Shown here: positions 7,159-16,475 of the stretch, in pieces | Layout: the number at the start of each line of letters is the position of its first letter | How positions within the stretch are numbered: the stretch's first letter is position 1 | Assembly: GCA_016714085.1 (NCBI GenBank) | Contig: JADJNW010000011.1 | Span: forward strand, 124,001-188,000 | DNA from: Saprospiraceae bacterium | Lineage (GTDB): Bacteria; Bacteroidota; Bacteroidia; Chitinophagales; Saprospiraceae | Length of the DNA stretch: 64,000 bases | Direction: 5' to 3' | Notes under the pieces: generated by a model | What the model was told of the DNA's origin: nothing | The model's database searches: none | Seen by the model: only the letters and a program-made list of their open reading frames with translations | Made by a program: the position numbers and the translations under genes

Positions 7159-10100
7159 ATGTACAGAGAGTACAAAAACCTGAGCCTGCCGGAAATTGAC
7201 AAGGAAATCCTGGAATTTTGGCAACAAAATCGGATTTTTGAAAGAAGCGTAGAGGAGCGTGACCCCAATAATAGCTATGTATTTTATGAGGGTCCGCCTT
7301 CGGCGAATGGGATGCCGGGCATTCACCACGTGATGGCGCGGGCGGTGAAGGATATTTTTTGTCGTTTTCATACGATGCAGGGACAGCGGGTGGAGCGCAA
7401 GGGTGGCTGGGATACGCATGGATTGCCGATTGAGTTGAGTGTAGAGAAGGAATTAGGCATTACGAAAGAGGATATTGGGAAGAAAATTTCGGTGGACGAG
7501 TATAATCGAAAATGCCGCGAAACCGTAATGCGCTACAAGGATGTGTGGGACGACCTGACGCGCAAAATGGGCTATTGGGTGGATTTGGACAATCCGTATA
7601 TCACTTACGAGAATGAGTACATTGAGTCGGTATGGTGGCTGCTGAAGCAATTGTACGACAAAGGCTTGCTGTACAAGGGTTATACGATTCAGCCGTATTC
7701 GCCGGCGGCGGGCACAGGCTTGAGTTCGCATGAGTTGAATATGCCGGGCACGTATAAAGAGGTCAGCGATACGACGGTGGTGGCGATGTTTAAAGTTAGC
7801 CCCAGCCCCAAGGGGAGTTCATTGGAGTTGGTTATTTGATAGTCCTGACGAAGACGTTAGAATCCTGGCTTGGACGACAACACCCTGGACTTTGCCTTCT
7901 AATACGGCTTTAACAGTTGGCGGTAAAATTGAATATGTAAAAATTAAAACAAATAATCCTTATACGCACGAGCCTGTGAGCGTAGTGCTAGCAGATGTAC
8001 TAGTAAATAATTGGTTTGCTTCCGACCCAGAGAAGCAAAAGAACAAACCTGTTGTCCTGGAAAAAAGCGGAACGTTTACTGGTGCTAAATTAGAAGGTAT
8101 TCGCTACGAGCAGTTGCTGCCTTTTAATAATCCAATTGAAGAGTTGAACGGCGCAACGGATGCGTTCCGCGTGCTGGTAGGCGATTTTGTGACGACGGAA
8201 GACGGTACGGGCGTGGTGCATACAGCGCCTTCCTTTGGTGCGGATGATATGAAAGTGGCAAGAGCGAATGGTATTGGAGCTTTGACACTGGTAGATAAGC
8301 AAGGCAAATTCAAAGAAAATGTAGGCGAATTCTCTAATCGCTACGTGAAGGATTATTTGAATGAACAAGATTACCAAAGTGTAGATGTGGACATCGCCGT
8401 GCATTTGAAACAAACCGGCAAGGCTTTCAACGTGCAAAAATATGTACACAACTATCCGCATTGCTGGCGCACCGACAAACCGGTACTTTACTACCCACTG
8501 GATAGCTGGTTTATCCGCGCTTCGTCGGTGAAGGAACGCATGTACGAATTGAATCAGACCATCAACTGGAAACCTGCTTCGACCGGCGAAGGTCGCTTTG
8601 GCAAATGGCTGGAAAATTTGCAGGACTGGAACTTGTCAAGATCAAGATATTGGGGTGTTCCGCTGCCGATCTGGAGAACGGAAGATGGAAGTGAAGAGAA
8701 ATGTATAGGCTCGGTAGAAACTTTGGCGGCTGAGATTGAAAAGGCGAATGCGGCGTTGAATCTGAACCAAAGCGTTCCGGTGGATTTGCACCGTCCCTAC
8801 ATTGACGAAATTGTGCTGGTGGCGGATGACGGAAAAACCGAGTTGCGGCGTGAATTGGATTTGATTGATGTCTGGTTTGATTCTGGTTCCATGCCTTATG
8901 CACAATGGCACTACCCATTCGAGAACAAGGAAAAATTTGGGCTGAATTTCCCTGCGGATTTCATCGCGGAAGGCGTAGATCAGACGCGGGGTTGGTTCTA
9001 CACTTTGCACGCCATTGCAACGATGGTGTTCGATAGCGTTGCATTTAAAAACGTGGTTTCCAATGGATTAGTCTTGGACAAAAATGGTTATAAGATGTCC
9101 AAACGCCTGGGCAATGCCGTTGATCCTTTTGAAACGATTACCACTTATGGTGCTGATGCGACGCGTTGGTACATGATTTCCAATTCGCAACCTTGGGATA
9201 ATTTGAAGTTTGACATCGAAGGTATTGCAGAATCGCGCGCCAAATTTTTTGGTAAGTTGTATAACACTTATTCCTTCTTTGCGCTGTACGCGAATGTGGA
9301 TAAGTTTGAGGTGAACGAGCAAAAGATTATTCCTGTTAGTGAACGCTCGGAATTGGATCGCTGGATTATCTCCAAATTGAATAGTTTGATCAAAGAAGTG
9401 ATGGAAAGTTATGCTGATTATGAGCCAACCAAAGCCGCTCGCGCCATAGAAACCTTTATAGATGAGCATTTGTCGAATTGGTACGTGCGCTTATCGCGTC
9501 GTCGTTTCTGGAAACCCTCCTCTGATGAATCTACGGCGGGCAAAGGGGGAATAGCTTCAGACAAGAAAGCTGCCTATGAAACTTTATACGAATGCTTGAT
9601 GGCAGTGAGTCAATTGGCTGCGCCAATTGCGCCGTTTTTTTCGGATTGGCTGTATCGAAACCTGTCAAAAACGGTAGATTCTTCTGTCCATTTGACGCTA
9701 TTGAAAAAAGCAGACGAAACGGTCATTGACAAAGCATTGGAACAACGCATGGATTATGCGCAGCGGATTTCGTCGTTGGTGTTGAGCTTGCGCAAAAAAG
9801 AGAAAATCCGCGTGCGACAGCCCCTGCAAAAAATCTTGTTGCCTATTTTGGATGAATCCTTTCAAATTTATGTTGATAGCGTTAAAGACTTGATCTTAGC
9901 GGAAGTAAATGTAAAAGAAATTGAATATGTGACCGATACTGCCGGTTTGGTAAATAAAAAAGCGAAGCCGAATTTTAAAACGTTGGGCAAGCGCCTCGGT
10001 AAAAATATGAAAGCCGCACAGGATGCTATTTCTAATTGGACGCAGGCGGATATTACTAAAATTGAACAATCGAATCATTACGCTTTAAATTTAAATGGCG

Positions 10101-10477
10101 AGACCTTTGATTTGACGCTTGAAGATGTTGAAATCACTGCCGAAGATATTCCTGGTTGGCAGGTTGCGACGGATGGCGCTTTGACGGTGGCGTTGGATGT
10201 GACCATCACGCCAGCGTTGGAAGCCGAAGGCATGGCGCGCGACATCGTGAATCGCATCCAAAACATTCGCAAAGACCGCGATTTTGATGTGACAGACCGC
10301 ATTGCAGTAAAATTGCAGAAGCACGATGCAGTACTACCTGCGATTGAGCAATTCAGCGACTATATCAAGAGCGAAACACTAGCAAATACACTGGATTTGA
10401 TCGATGGCTTAAATGGCGGGGAAAAAGTGGAATTGCCGGGCGAGATTGAACTGGGTATTGAGATACAGAAAGCATAA
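7159..10477 (+). CDS. ileS: Isoleucyl-tRNA synthetase, frameshifted
   Basis: Charges tRNA-Ile with isoleucine and edits valine. The start is ATG 7159 (MYREYKNLSLPEIDKEILEFW); the frame is open further upstream but that part is the leader region. Visible motifs are the HIGH-region PSANGMPGIHH (about 48-58), the CP1 editing motif ILAWTTTPWTLPSNTAL, the DxTRGW motif (GVDQTRGW), and KMSKR in GYKMSKRLGNA. The frame breaks between about 7798 and 7845: frame one ends at 7839 and the second frame is open through ILAWTTTPWTL. The break region, AGCCCCAGCCCCAAGGGGAG, resembles a REP arm. Joined length is about 1,105 residues, normal for this family. Since it is essential, sequence error or a recently inserted repeat must be considered. 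Confidence 0.93.
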
Positions 10478-10479
10478 AA

Positions 10480-10561
10480 ATTGAGAAATTAAGAAATTGG
10501 GAAATTGTTTGGCTCGGTTGACGCAGCGCCTTACTAATTTCTCAATTTCATTATTTCCAAT
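10480..10561. repeat. Inverted pair of heptad tracts between ileS and mobA-like gene
   Basis: Four seven-base units (ATTGAGA AATTAAG AAATTGG GAAATTG, 10480-10507) face a reverse-complement tract at 10534-10561. The right tract forms the last codons of the convergent mobA-like gene. The pair can fold into an imperfect hairpin and probably ends both transcripts. Confidence 0.6.
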
Positions 10562-11682
10562 ACTTCCTCCATTTCCTTCGGCGCATTTACATTTCTTAAA
10601 GCCTCGGGGTTTTGTGCTTGCAATAATTCAATATCACTGTTAATCAACACTTTGCGTGGGCAAGAATATCCTTGACCTAAAAATTGTAGCAATACAGAAT
10701 AAGCTTTGGGTTCCCAAATGGCTATCAATGGCTCCGGAAACTGCTCGGTTGGGCTTTGAAATGCCGTGGCAATTTTGGAAGGGTTTCTATTTTTTAATAC
10801 CTGCTGCAAAGTCGCTCCATCCAGCAAAGGCAAATCGCAGGCCACCACTAACCACACGGCATTTGGATATTGCTGAAAGGCTGATAAAATCGCACCAAAA
10901 GGGCCGAGATTTAAAAAAGTATCTGGTAAAGTCGAGTATTTGGTTTCTATTTGCTGATCTGCTCGACATGAAATGAATGTTTTTTCACAAAGTTCATTCA
11001 GTAAATCCGCCATATATTCTCGCTGCGGCTTTCCGTGATAATTCAATAGCCCTTTGTCTTGCCCCATGCGCCGACTCTCGCCGCCCGCCAGCACCAAGCC
11101 GTAAACGGGGGGTAAGGATTTTTGCAGTTCGGATTCTAAAAATTGAATAATACGTTCATTTTCAGAATATTGAAGAGTTGGAATTTTAGCATAATTCGGA
11201 AGATGTTCTTTCAAAAACGGATAAACTTCATTTGCGTCATCTATCAGTAGAATCAACTGTACATCCGTTAGTTGGCTCAAGCGTTTTTTCAAAGACTCCT
11301 CTTTTTTAGGATCAATCACTACAATTTGCCGTTTCGCCTGAAAATGATTCCCATTTACCAGCACCAGGTCCATTTCATTGAACCATTGCCGATATTGAAA
11401 AGAGTCGAATTTCAGCTTTGTATCAAAGCGATGAAAAGAGATTTTGTCGGTATATTCCAGTGTTGCCCCTTGTGCCAGGGCATTAATCATATCTTCAGCA
11501 TCAGAAGAAGCATGGTCGGCATCGACATAAGCTACTTTATACTGTTGCGAAAAGCGCTCCATCAATTGAAATGCTAATTGCTTAATATTTCCGCAAGGCG
11601 TACCTACGATCGACCATTCATTGCGGCCGAAAAAGCCAAGATCGGGACGAGCAATATCCGCGTGTTTCTTATGTGGTTTCAT
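10534..11682 (-). CDS. mobA: MobA-like nucleotidyltransferase with degenerate MobB-like N-domain
   Basis: The C-terminal half (about 193-382) is a MobA domain, which adds GMP to molybdopterin to make the guanine dinucleotide cofactor. It shows the GT-A nucleotide-binding motif LVLAGGESRRMGQDKGLL, the metal-binding region VVACDLPLLD, and a PxPLIAI-like segment. The N-terminal half (about 1-185) resembles the MobB P-loop domain, but the expected GxxGxGKT is replaced by VGTPCGNIKQLA, so nucleotide binding there is doubtful. Other cofactor genes in the window are moeA and moaC, not adjacent. The gene is alone and convergent with ileS. Confidence 0.8.
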   Translation of the reverse strand: MKPHKKHADIARPDLGFFGRNEWSIVGTPCGNIKQLAFQLMERFSQQYKVAYVDADHASSDAEDMINALAQGATLEYTDKISFHRFDTKLKFDSFQYRQWFNEMDLVLVNGNHFQAKRQIVVIDPKKEESLKKRLSQLTDVQLILLIDDANEVYPFLKEHLPNYAKIPTLQYSENERIIQFLESELQKSLPPVYGLVLAGGESRRMGQDKGLLNYHGKPQREYMADLLNELCEKTFISCRADQQIETKYSTLPDTFLNLGPFGAILSAFQQYPNAVWLVVACDLPLLDGATLQQVLKNRNPSKIATAFQSPTEQFPEPLIAIWEPKAYSVLLQFLGQGYSCPRKVLINSDIELLQAQNPEALRNVNAPKEMEEVLEIMKLRN

Positions 11683-11806
11683 ATTTTGAGCTATGGCAAT
11701 TAATCAACAGAATTCAAATTGACGATTGTAAAACAAGCTTTCGTATTCTAAGAATACAAGCAAAAAATATTTCAGGTTGAAAATCAATGTCAAAGTGTCT
11801 GCAAAA

Positions 11807-11839
11807 TTTGGAATTTATCCACCAAAGCAATTACCTTTG
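11807..11839 (+). promoter_or_regulatory. Promoter for the PpiD-like gene
   Basis: TTTG 11807-11810 and TACCTTTG 11832-11839, spaced by 21 bases, match the Bacteroidota consensus. The predicted leader of about 140 bases to the start at 11986 includes a heptad tract at 11934-11968 (ATCTGAC ATCTCTC CTCTGGC ATCCGAC ATCTAAA). The other side of this 304-base gap serves the divergent mobA-like gene; nothing else is evident. Confidence 0.65.
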
Positions 11840-11933
11840 CAGGGCTTTTTTGAAAAGCGATTAGAGAATAGAGAAGTCGGAGTCCAGACTCGTTGATAAT
11901 CAATAATTTAAAATTAGCATTATTTCAACAAAT

Positions 11934-11968
11934 ATCTGACATCTCTCCTCTGGCATCCGACATCTAAA
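11934..11968. repeat. Heptad-phased tract before ppiD
   Basis: Five consecutive seven-base units, most beginning ATCT or ATCC, ending 17 bases before the start codon of the foldase gene. Same family as the tract before sucB. Confidence 0.55.
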
Positions 11969-11985
11969 TAAAAAACTGTGCAAGT

Positions 11986-14108
11986 ATGGCTTTAATAGGG
12001 AAAATTCGGAAGAGTATGTGGCTGATTGTGATCTTGATCGCACTCGGCGTGGGTGGTTTTATCCTTCAGGACATGATGTCCGGGCAGCAAAGCTTGTTTG
12101 GAGGAGCGCAAACCAGCGTTGGTAAGGTAAATGGCGAGGCGATTGAGTGGAATCACTTTGCGACAACCGATAATATGATCGAATCGGTTTTGTTCCAAAA
12201 TCAGAGCCGCGAAGTGTATAGCCGCCGTCAGGCATTGTGGGATTATTTTGTCGAAGAGGCTTTACTCAAGAAAGAAGCTTCAAAGCTCGGTTTGGGCGTC
12301 AGCAAAACGGAATTACTCGACTTAGAATTTGGCGTCAATCCCAGCCCGATTATCCGTCAGCGTTTTATGGATCCGAATACGGGCCAGGTCAATCGTCAAA
12401 GATTAACCGAATTTAAAACAGCTATCGAAGGTAACCAGTTGACCGACCCCATGATGCGTGCTTATTGGGCGCATCAGGAAAATGAAATCATCAAGGATCG
12501 GCTGGAAAGCAAATTGGTCGGTATGGTTGCTCAAGCGATTTATACACCAACCTGGATGGCAGAAATGGGCTATCAAGAACAAAATGAACGTGTGGACTTC
12601 GCTTACGTGCGCGTGCCTTTTGATGAATTGGACAACTCGGAGGTGACATTAGAAGATAAGGATTACGAGGCGTATCTGAAAGAAAATGCCGAGCGCTTCC
12701 GTCAGAAAGAAGAAACGCGTCGCATCAAATATGTGGTGTTGGACGTTTTCCCTACTGCGGCAGACTCTGCTCAAGTTCGACAGCAAATCGATACGTTGAT
12801 CTCGGAATTTCAAGCAACAACAGAAGACTCCGCTTTTGTAGCAAGATATTTTGGCGTTTATGATCCTGCTTATTTCAAAAAAGCAGATTTGAGTCCCTTC
12901 ATTGCTGATACCGTGTTTCAGCTTCCTGTAGGTACGGTTTATGGGCCTTATATCGATGGTGGTTCTTACCAGGCAGTCAAAGTTCTGGATCGCAAGGTTG
13001 TGCCGGATTCTGTGCGTTCGCGCCATATCCTTCTCCCTGCTACGGATGCCATTACTTTAGCGAATGCGCAAAGCAGAGTAGATAGTCTAAAAGCTTTAAT
13101 CGAGGCTGGTACACATTCTTTTGACTCGCTGGCTTTGGCTTATGGTACTGATGCAAGCCGCACGAAAGGCGGTGATTTGGATTGGGCTGCGCCGGGCACG
13201 ATGGTGAAACCTTTTAATGACTTGATTTTTTATGAGGCTGAGCCGGGCAAACTTTATTCTGTATTGACGCAGTTTGGCGTGCATTTGGTAGAAGTGACCG
13301 ATCGGAAATTTATCAATAACGATGCAGGTGTAAGACTGGCTTATCTTTCGCAGTCAATCGTGCCAAGTCAACAAACACAAGATTCGATATACGATCAAGC
13401 GCTGGCAATTGCTAGCAACAATCGTATTTTGGAAAAATTGCAAGAAGCGATCAAAGACAATCAGGATTTATCCATAGAAACTTCGCCGCTGTTGAAGCGT
13501 AATGATTATGTGATTGGAACGACGCTTGAACCTGGTCAAACCTCACGCGACATTATTCGCTGGGCATTTGAAGCGAAAAAAGGTGTTGTTTCACCTGACG
13601 TATATATTTACCAGGATCAGGTAGAATTGTACAATCGTATGTACGTTGTTGCCGCTTTAGGCGCTATACAAAAGCCTGGAATTCCGTCGGTGGAAAATAT
13701 CAAAGCCGACATCGAACAGCAAGTGATCAACAAGAAAAAGGAGAATTGCTTGCTCAAAAGATGAAAGGAAAAGGCTTGGATGCTTTAGCTTCTGAATATA
13801 CTACCACCATAGATACTGCTCAAAATATTGGACTTGGTACGCCGATGGTGCCGGATGTAGGCAACGAACCAAAAGTGATTGCTGAAGCTTTGCAATTGGC
13901 GCAAGGGCAAGCATCTACTCCAATTATTGGCAATACAGGCGTTTACGTGCTAAGCGTGATCGCTAAAACCGAGCCTGCCATGGCGACAGATTTGAGCGCG
14001 GTGCGCAACACTATGGCAGCTAATATTCGGAATCAAATACCGCCGAGATTAGTAGAGGCGATTAAGAAAAATGCCAAGATCAAGGATAATCGTTTTACAT
14101 TCTATTGA
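11986..14108 (+). CDS. ppiD: PpiD/SurA-type peptidylprolyl isomerase, frameshifted
   Basis: Membrane-anchored periplasmic foldase. The N-terminus has one TM helix (about 11-31) after a short cytoplasmic segment, then a SurA-N-like chaperone region, and a parvulin rotamase domain at about 345-430 (SRHILLPATD...SLALAYGTDASRTKGGDLDWAAPGTMVKPF). The frame breaks at 13735-13739, a run of five A; one more A gives NKKGELLAQKM and links to the second frame ending at 14108. The joined protein is about 707 residues, typical for Bacteroidota PpiD. It probably aids outer-membrane and secreted protein folding. The frameshift is most likely a homopolymer error. Confidence 0.88.
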
Positions 14109-14147
14109 TCTTGTAATCTGAATTCTAATTTAGAACGAAGACAAATA

Positions 14148-14187
14148 AAAACGGGCTGTGTGAAAAAGCGCAGCCTGTTTGTTTTTT
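14148..14187 (+). terminator. Terminator after ppiD
   Basis: AACGGGCTGTG (from about 14149) pairs with CGCAGCCTGTTT (14169-14180) with wobble pairs, followed by TTTGTTTTTT. Position 40 bases after the PpiD stop supports the call. Confidence 0.7.
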
Positions 14188-14309
14188 AAAATGGAGCGTT
14201 TTTTATCTTTGCACCGACTTTGAGGAAATAGAATTGGTCGCAAATCAAGGAGAAAGCTCAAAGACGCCAACATTAAAGAACCAAGAATAAGCAATTTAAT
14301 CATTGGGCC

Positions 14310-14438
14310 ATGTCAGAAATCGAAAACGTAGGTAGAAAAGGATACTGCTTCATGTACTTCCTCATTTTTTTGTTTCTGTTTATTATACTTTTGATTTGGA
14401 TTTACCAGCGTAATTTCATGGACGTTCCAGTCAATTAA
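14310..14438 (+). CDS. Small single-pass membrane protein (42 aa)
   Basis: ATG 14310 to TAA 14436-14438 encodes 42 residues: a short polar N-terminus (MSEIENVGRKGYC), a strongly hydrophobic helix (about 15-33, rich in Leu, Ile and Phe), then a basic/aromatic YQRNFMDVPVN tail. The clean TM architecture in the ppiD-fadD gap suggests a real small protein. The orientation is independent of the convergent acyl-CoA ligase, whose stop is 20 bases on. No family is recognised and no promoter is obvious. Confidence 0.4.
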   Translation: MSEIENVGRKGYCFMYFLIFLFLFIILLIWIYQRNFMDVPVN

Positions 14439-14458
14439 ACTGGGCGCTTGGTAAAGTT

Positions 14459-16261
14459 TTATTTGTACATTTCTTCGATTTCCTTGCGGTACTTTTCGAG
14501 GATAAATTGTCGTTTCGCTTTCAGAGTCGGCGTCAATTCGCCTGACTCTTCCGTCCAATTCTGATGCAGCAAAAAGAAACGCTTTATTTTTTGATGATTG
14601 GACAAAGATTCATTCACCTTTTCAATTTCTATCTCCATTTTTTGAATCACTTTAGGATTTAGCACCATATATTGTGGAGATGTCCAGTGAACCTTATTTT
14701 CCAGACACCATCCTTGCAATCGTTCAAAATTAGGTAGAATCAAAGCAGCTACATGTGGTCGATTGAAGCCCAGCACAATGCATTGTTCTATAAAAAGATT
14801 GCTGCGCAATTGCTGCTCCACAAATTGAGGAGCTACATATATTCCCGACGAAGTTTTGAAAATGTCCTTTTGGCGGTCGGTGATGCGCAAAAAGCGCCGA
14901 TGCACAAATTGCCCGACATCGCCCGTGTGCAGCCAACCATCTGCGTCAAATACGATTTGTGTTTCGTCTTTTTTATTAAAATAGCCTTGCATTACATTCG
15001 GTCCTTTTACCAAAATCTCGCCTTCGCCTTGTTCATTTGGATTTTCAATTTTTACTTCGACCCCCGGCACCGGAATGCCCACCGTACCAAAGCGAACGCC
15101 GCCCGGCTCAAAACGATTGAAAGCCACAACCGGCGCGGTTTCTGTCAAACCATAGCCTTCCCGAATGCGAATGCCCGCCGCCGAAAATAAGCGCCCCAAA
15201 CGAGGCTGCAATGCTGCCGCGCCCACCACAATTCCTTTCACCGAACCGCCCAGACGACCCCGCCAATGCCGATACACCAAGAGATCCGCTATGAAGTGTG
15301 ATAACCAATAATTGGGTAAAGGGATGCGCTTGGTTTCATTGAATTTTTCGCTCAGTCGAATCGCCCATTTTGCAATGCCTCTGGTCAGTTTTGAACGCTT
15401 GCGCACTTCGTCGAGAATACTATCATACACTCGTTCCAGCACTTTTGGCACTGCCGTAAAATAATGTGGTCGCGCCTGGCGCAAGTCATCCAGGACATGG
15501 TGATGCTGCTCAGGATAGAAAACTGCCGCTCCAGTTGCCATATAAGTGTAAACTACCATGCGTTCAAAAATATGGCTCAAGGGTAAAAAACTAAAAACTC
15601 GACATTCGTAATTAACTGGTATTAAAGCAATAACAGATTTGATATTACTTACTACATTCTGGTGCGAAAGCATCACGCCTTTAGGATCACCCGTCGTCCC
15701 GGAAGTATAAATAATGGTGGCTAAATCTTGAGGTTGAATTGTATCTTTAATATGCTGAATTTGCTGCCAATCATTAGAATTCGGTACAGCTATTAGGTCT
15801 TCCCAGGAAGATATATTATCGATTTTTTCTATACAAAAAAGATACTCAAGACTGGGAATATTAGGACGGATAGAAGCGATGCGTTCGTATAATTCGGAAT
15901 CCGCCGCAAGGCAAAGCTTAGTAGTGGTTTCTTTTAAAATATATTCCAATTCTCGGAGGCTGGAAGTCGCGTGCAACGGCACGACCACTGCACCGATTTG
16001 CTGCGTACCCAAATCAAAAAAATTCCATTCGGGGCTACCGCTATGCGCGATAATCGCCACTTTATCACCTTGCTGAATGCCCAAACGAAGCAAACCCGTG
16101 CTTACTTTGTCGATGATTTGCAAACAATCCTCAGTCGAACAACTTCTCCAAGTCTTGTCTTTTCGAATGGAAAGCGCCATTTTATTGGGAAACCGCGCCT
16201 GCTGGTAAGGCAGAATATCGAAGAGCCGATGAAAATCTATGCTTTGGTATGCTTGTTCCAT
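14459..16261 (-). CDS. Long-chain fatty-acid--CoA ligase (FadD15/AMP-dependent)
   Basis: Activates fatty acids to acyl-CoA through an acyl-AMP intermediate. The start at 16261 (MEQAYQSIDFHRLFDIL) is preferred over an upstream extension to 16303. Motifs: the P-loop-like TIIYTSGTTGDPKGVMLSH (about 180-198), EGYGLTETAPVV, and GWLHTGDVG with the ribose-binding Asp; the final Lys region ELTPTLKAKRQFILEKY is present. About 600 residues is the usual length for the FadD15 subgroup. Role in lipid uptake or membrane turnover is inferred. It is next to, but separated by a palindrome cluster from, the glucan phosphorylase. Confidence 0.9.
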   Translation of the reverse strand: MEQAYQSIDFHRLFDILPYQQARFPNKMALSIRKDKTWRSCSTEDCLQIIDKVSTGLLRLGIQQGDKVAIIAHSGSPEWNFFDLGTQQIGAVVVPLHATSSLRELEYILKETTTKLCLAADSELYERIASIRPNIPSLEYLFCIEKIDNISSWEDLIAVPNSNDWQQIQHIKDTIQPQDLATIIYTSGTTGDPKGVMLSHQNVVSNIKSVIALIPVNYECRVFSFLPLSHIFERMVVYTYMATGAAVFYPEQHHHVLDDLRQARPHYFTAVPKVLERVYDSILDEVRKRSKLTRGIAKWAIRLSEKFNETKRIPLPNYWLSHFIADLLVYRHWRGRLGGSVKGIVVGAAALQPRLGRLFSAAGIRIREGYGLTETAPVVAFNRFEPGGVRFGTVGIPVPGVEVKIENPNEQGEGEILVKGPNVMQGYFNKKDETQIVFDADGWLHTGDVGQFVHRRFLRITDRQKDIFKTSSGIYVAPQFVEQQLRSNLFIEQCIVLGFNRPHVAALILPNFERLQGWCLENKVHWTSPQYMVLNPKVIQKMEIEIEKVNESLSNHQKIKRFFLLHQNWTEESGELTPTLKAKRQFILEKYRKEIEEMYK

Positions 16262-16301
16262 AGGAATGCTGCGAGCGTTTTGTGCTATGAAACTAAGAAT
16301 C

Positions 16302-16403
16302 AAACCGTTAAAACGGTTGAAATGCTATATATTTTCTTTAGCCCAGTGTTTAAACGCTGGGCTAAAGTATTCAAAACCAATGCCTAACGGTTTTAACCGT
16401 TTC
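16302..16403. repeat. Nested palindrome cluster
   Basis: Three palindromes: AACCGTTAAAACGGTT (about 16303-16318), a 32-base perfect-but-one inverted repeat CTTTAGCCCAGTGTTT/AAACGCTGGGCTAAAG (16336-16367), and TAACGGTTTTAACCGTTT (16385-16403). The outer two are also complementary to each other, so the whole can fold as one large stem. REP-like; no gene in the 210-base gap. Confidence 0.7.
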
Positions 16404-16475
16404 TCTGCTTTCGTTTCTGCCAAAATTCCTTTCGCCAGGGTAGCTTGGAGCGACGGTAATTCGCTATCTAATTTA

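Noticed and set aside
8562..9010. Antisense ORFs within ileS
   Set aside because: Codon-shadow frames with no start context or family resemblance.
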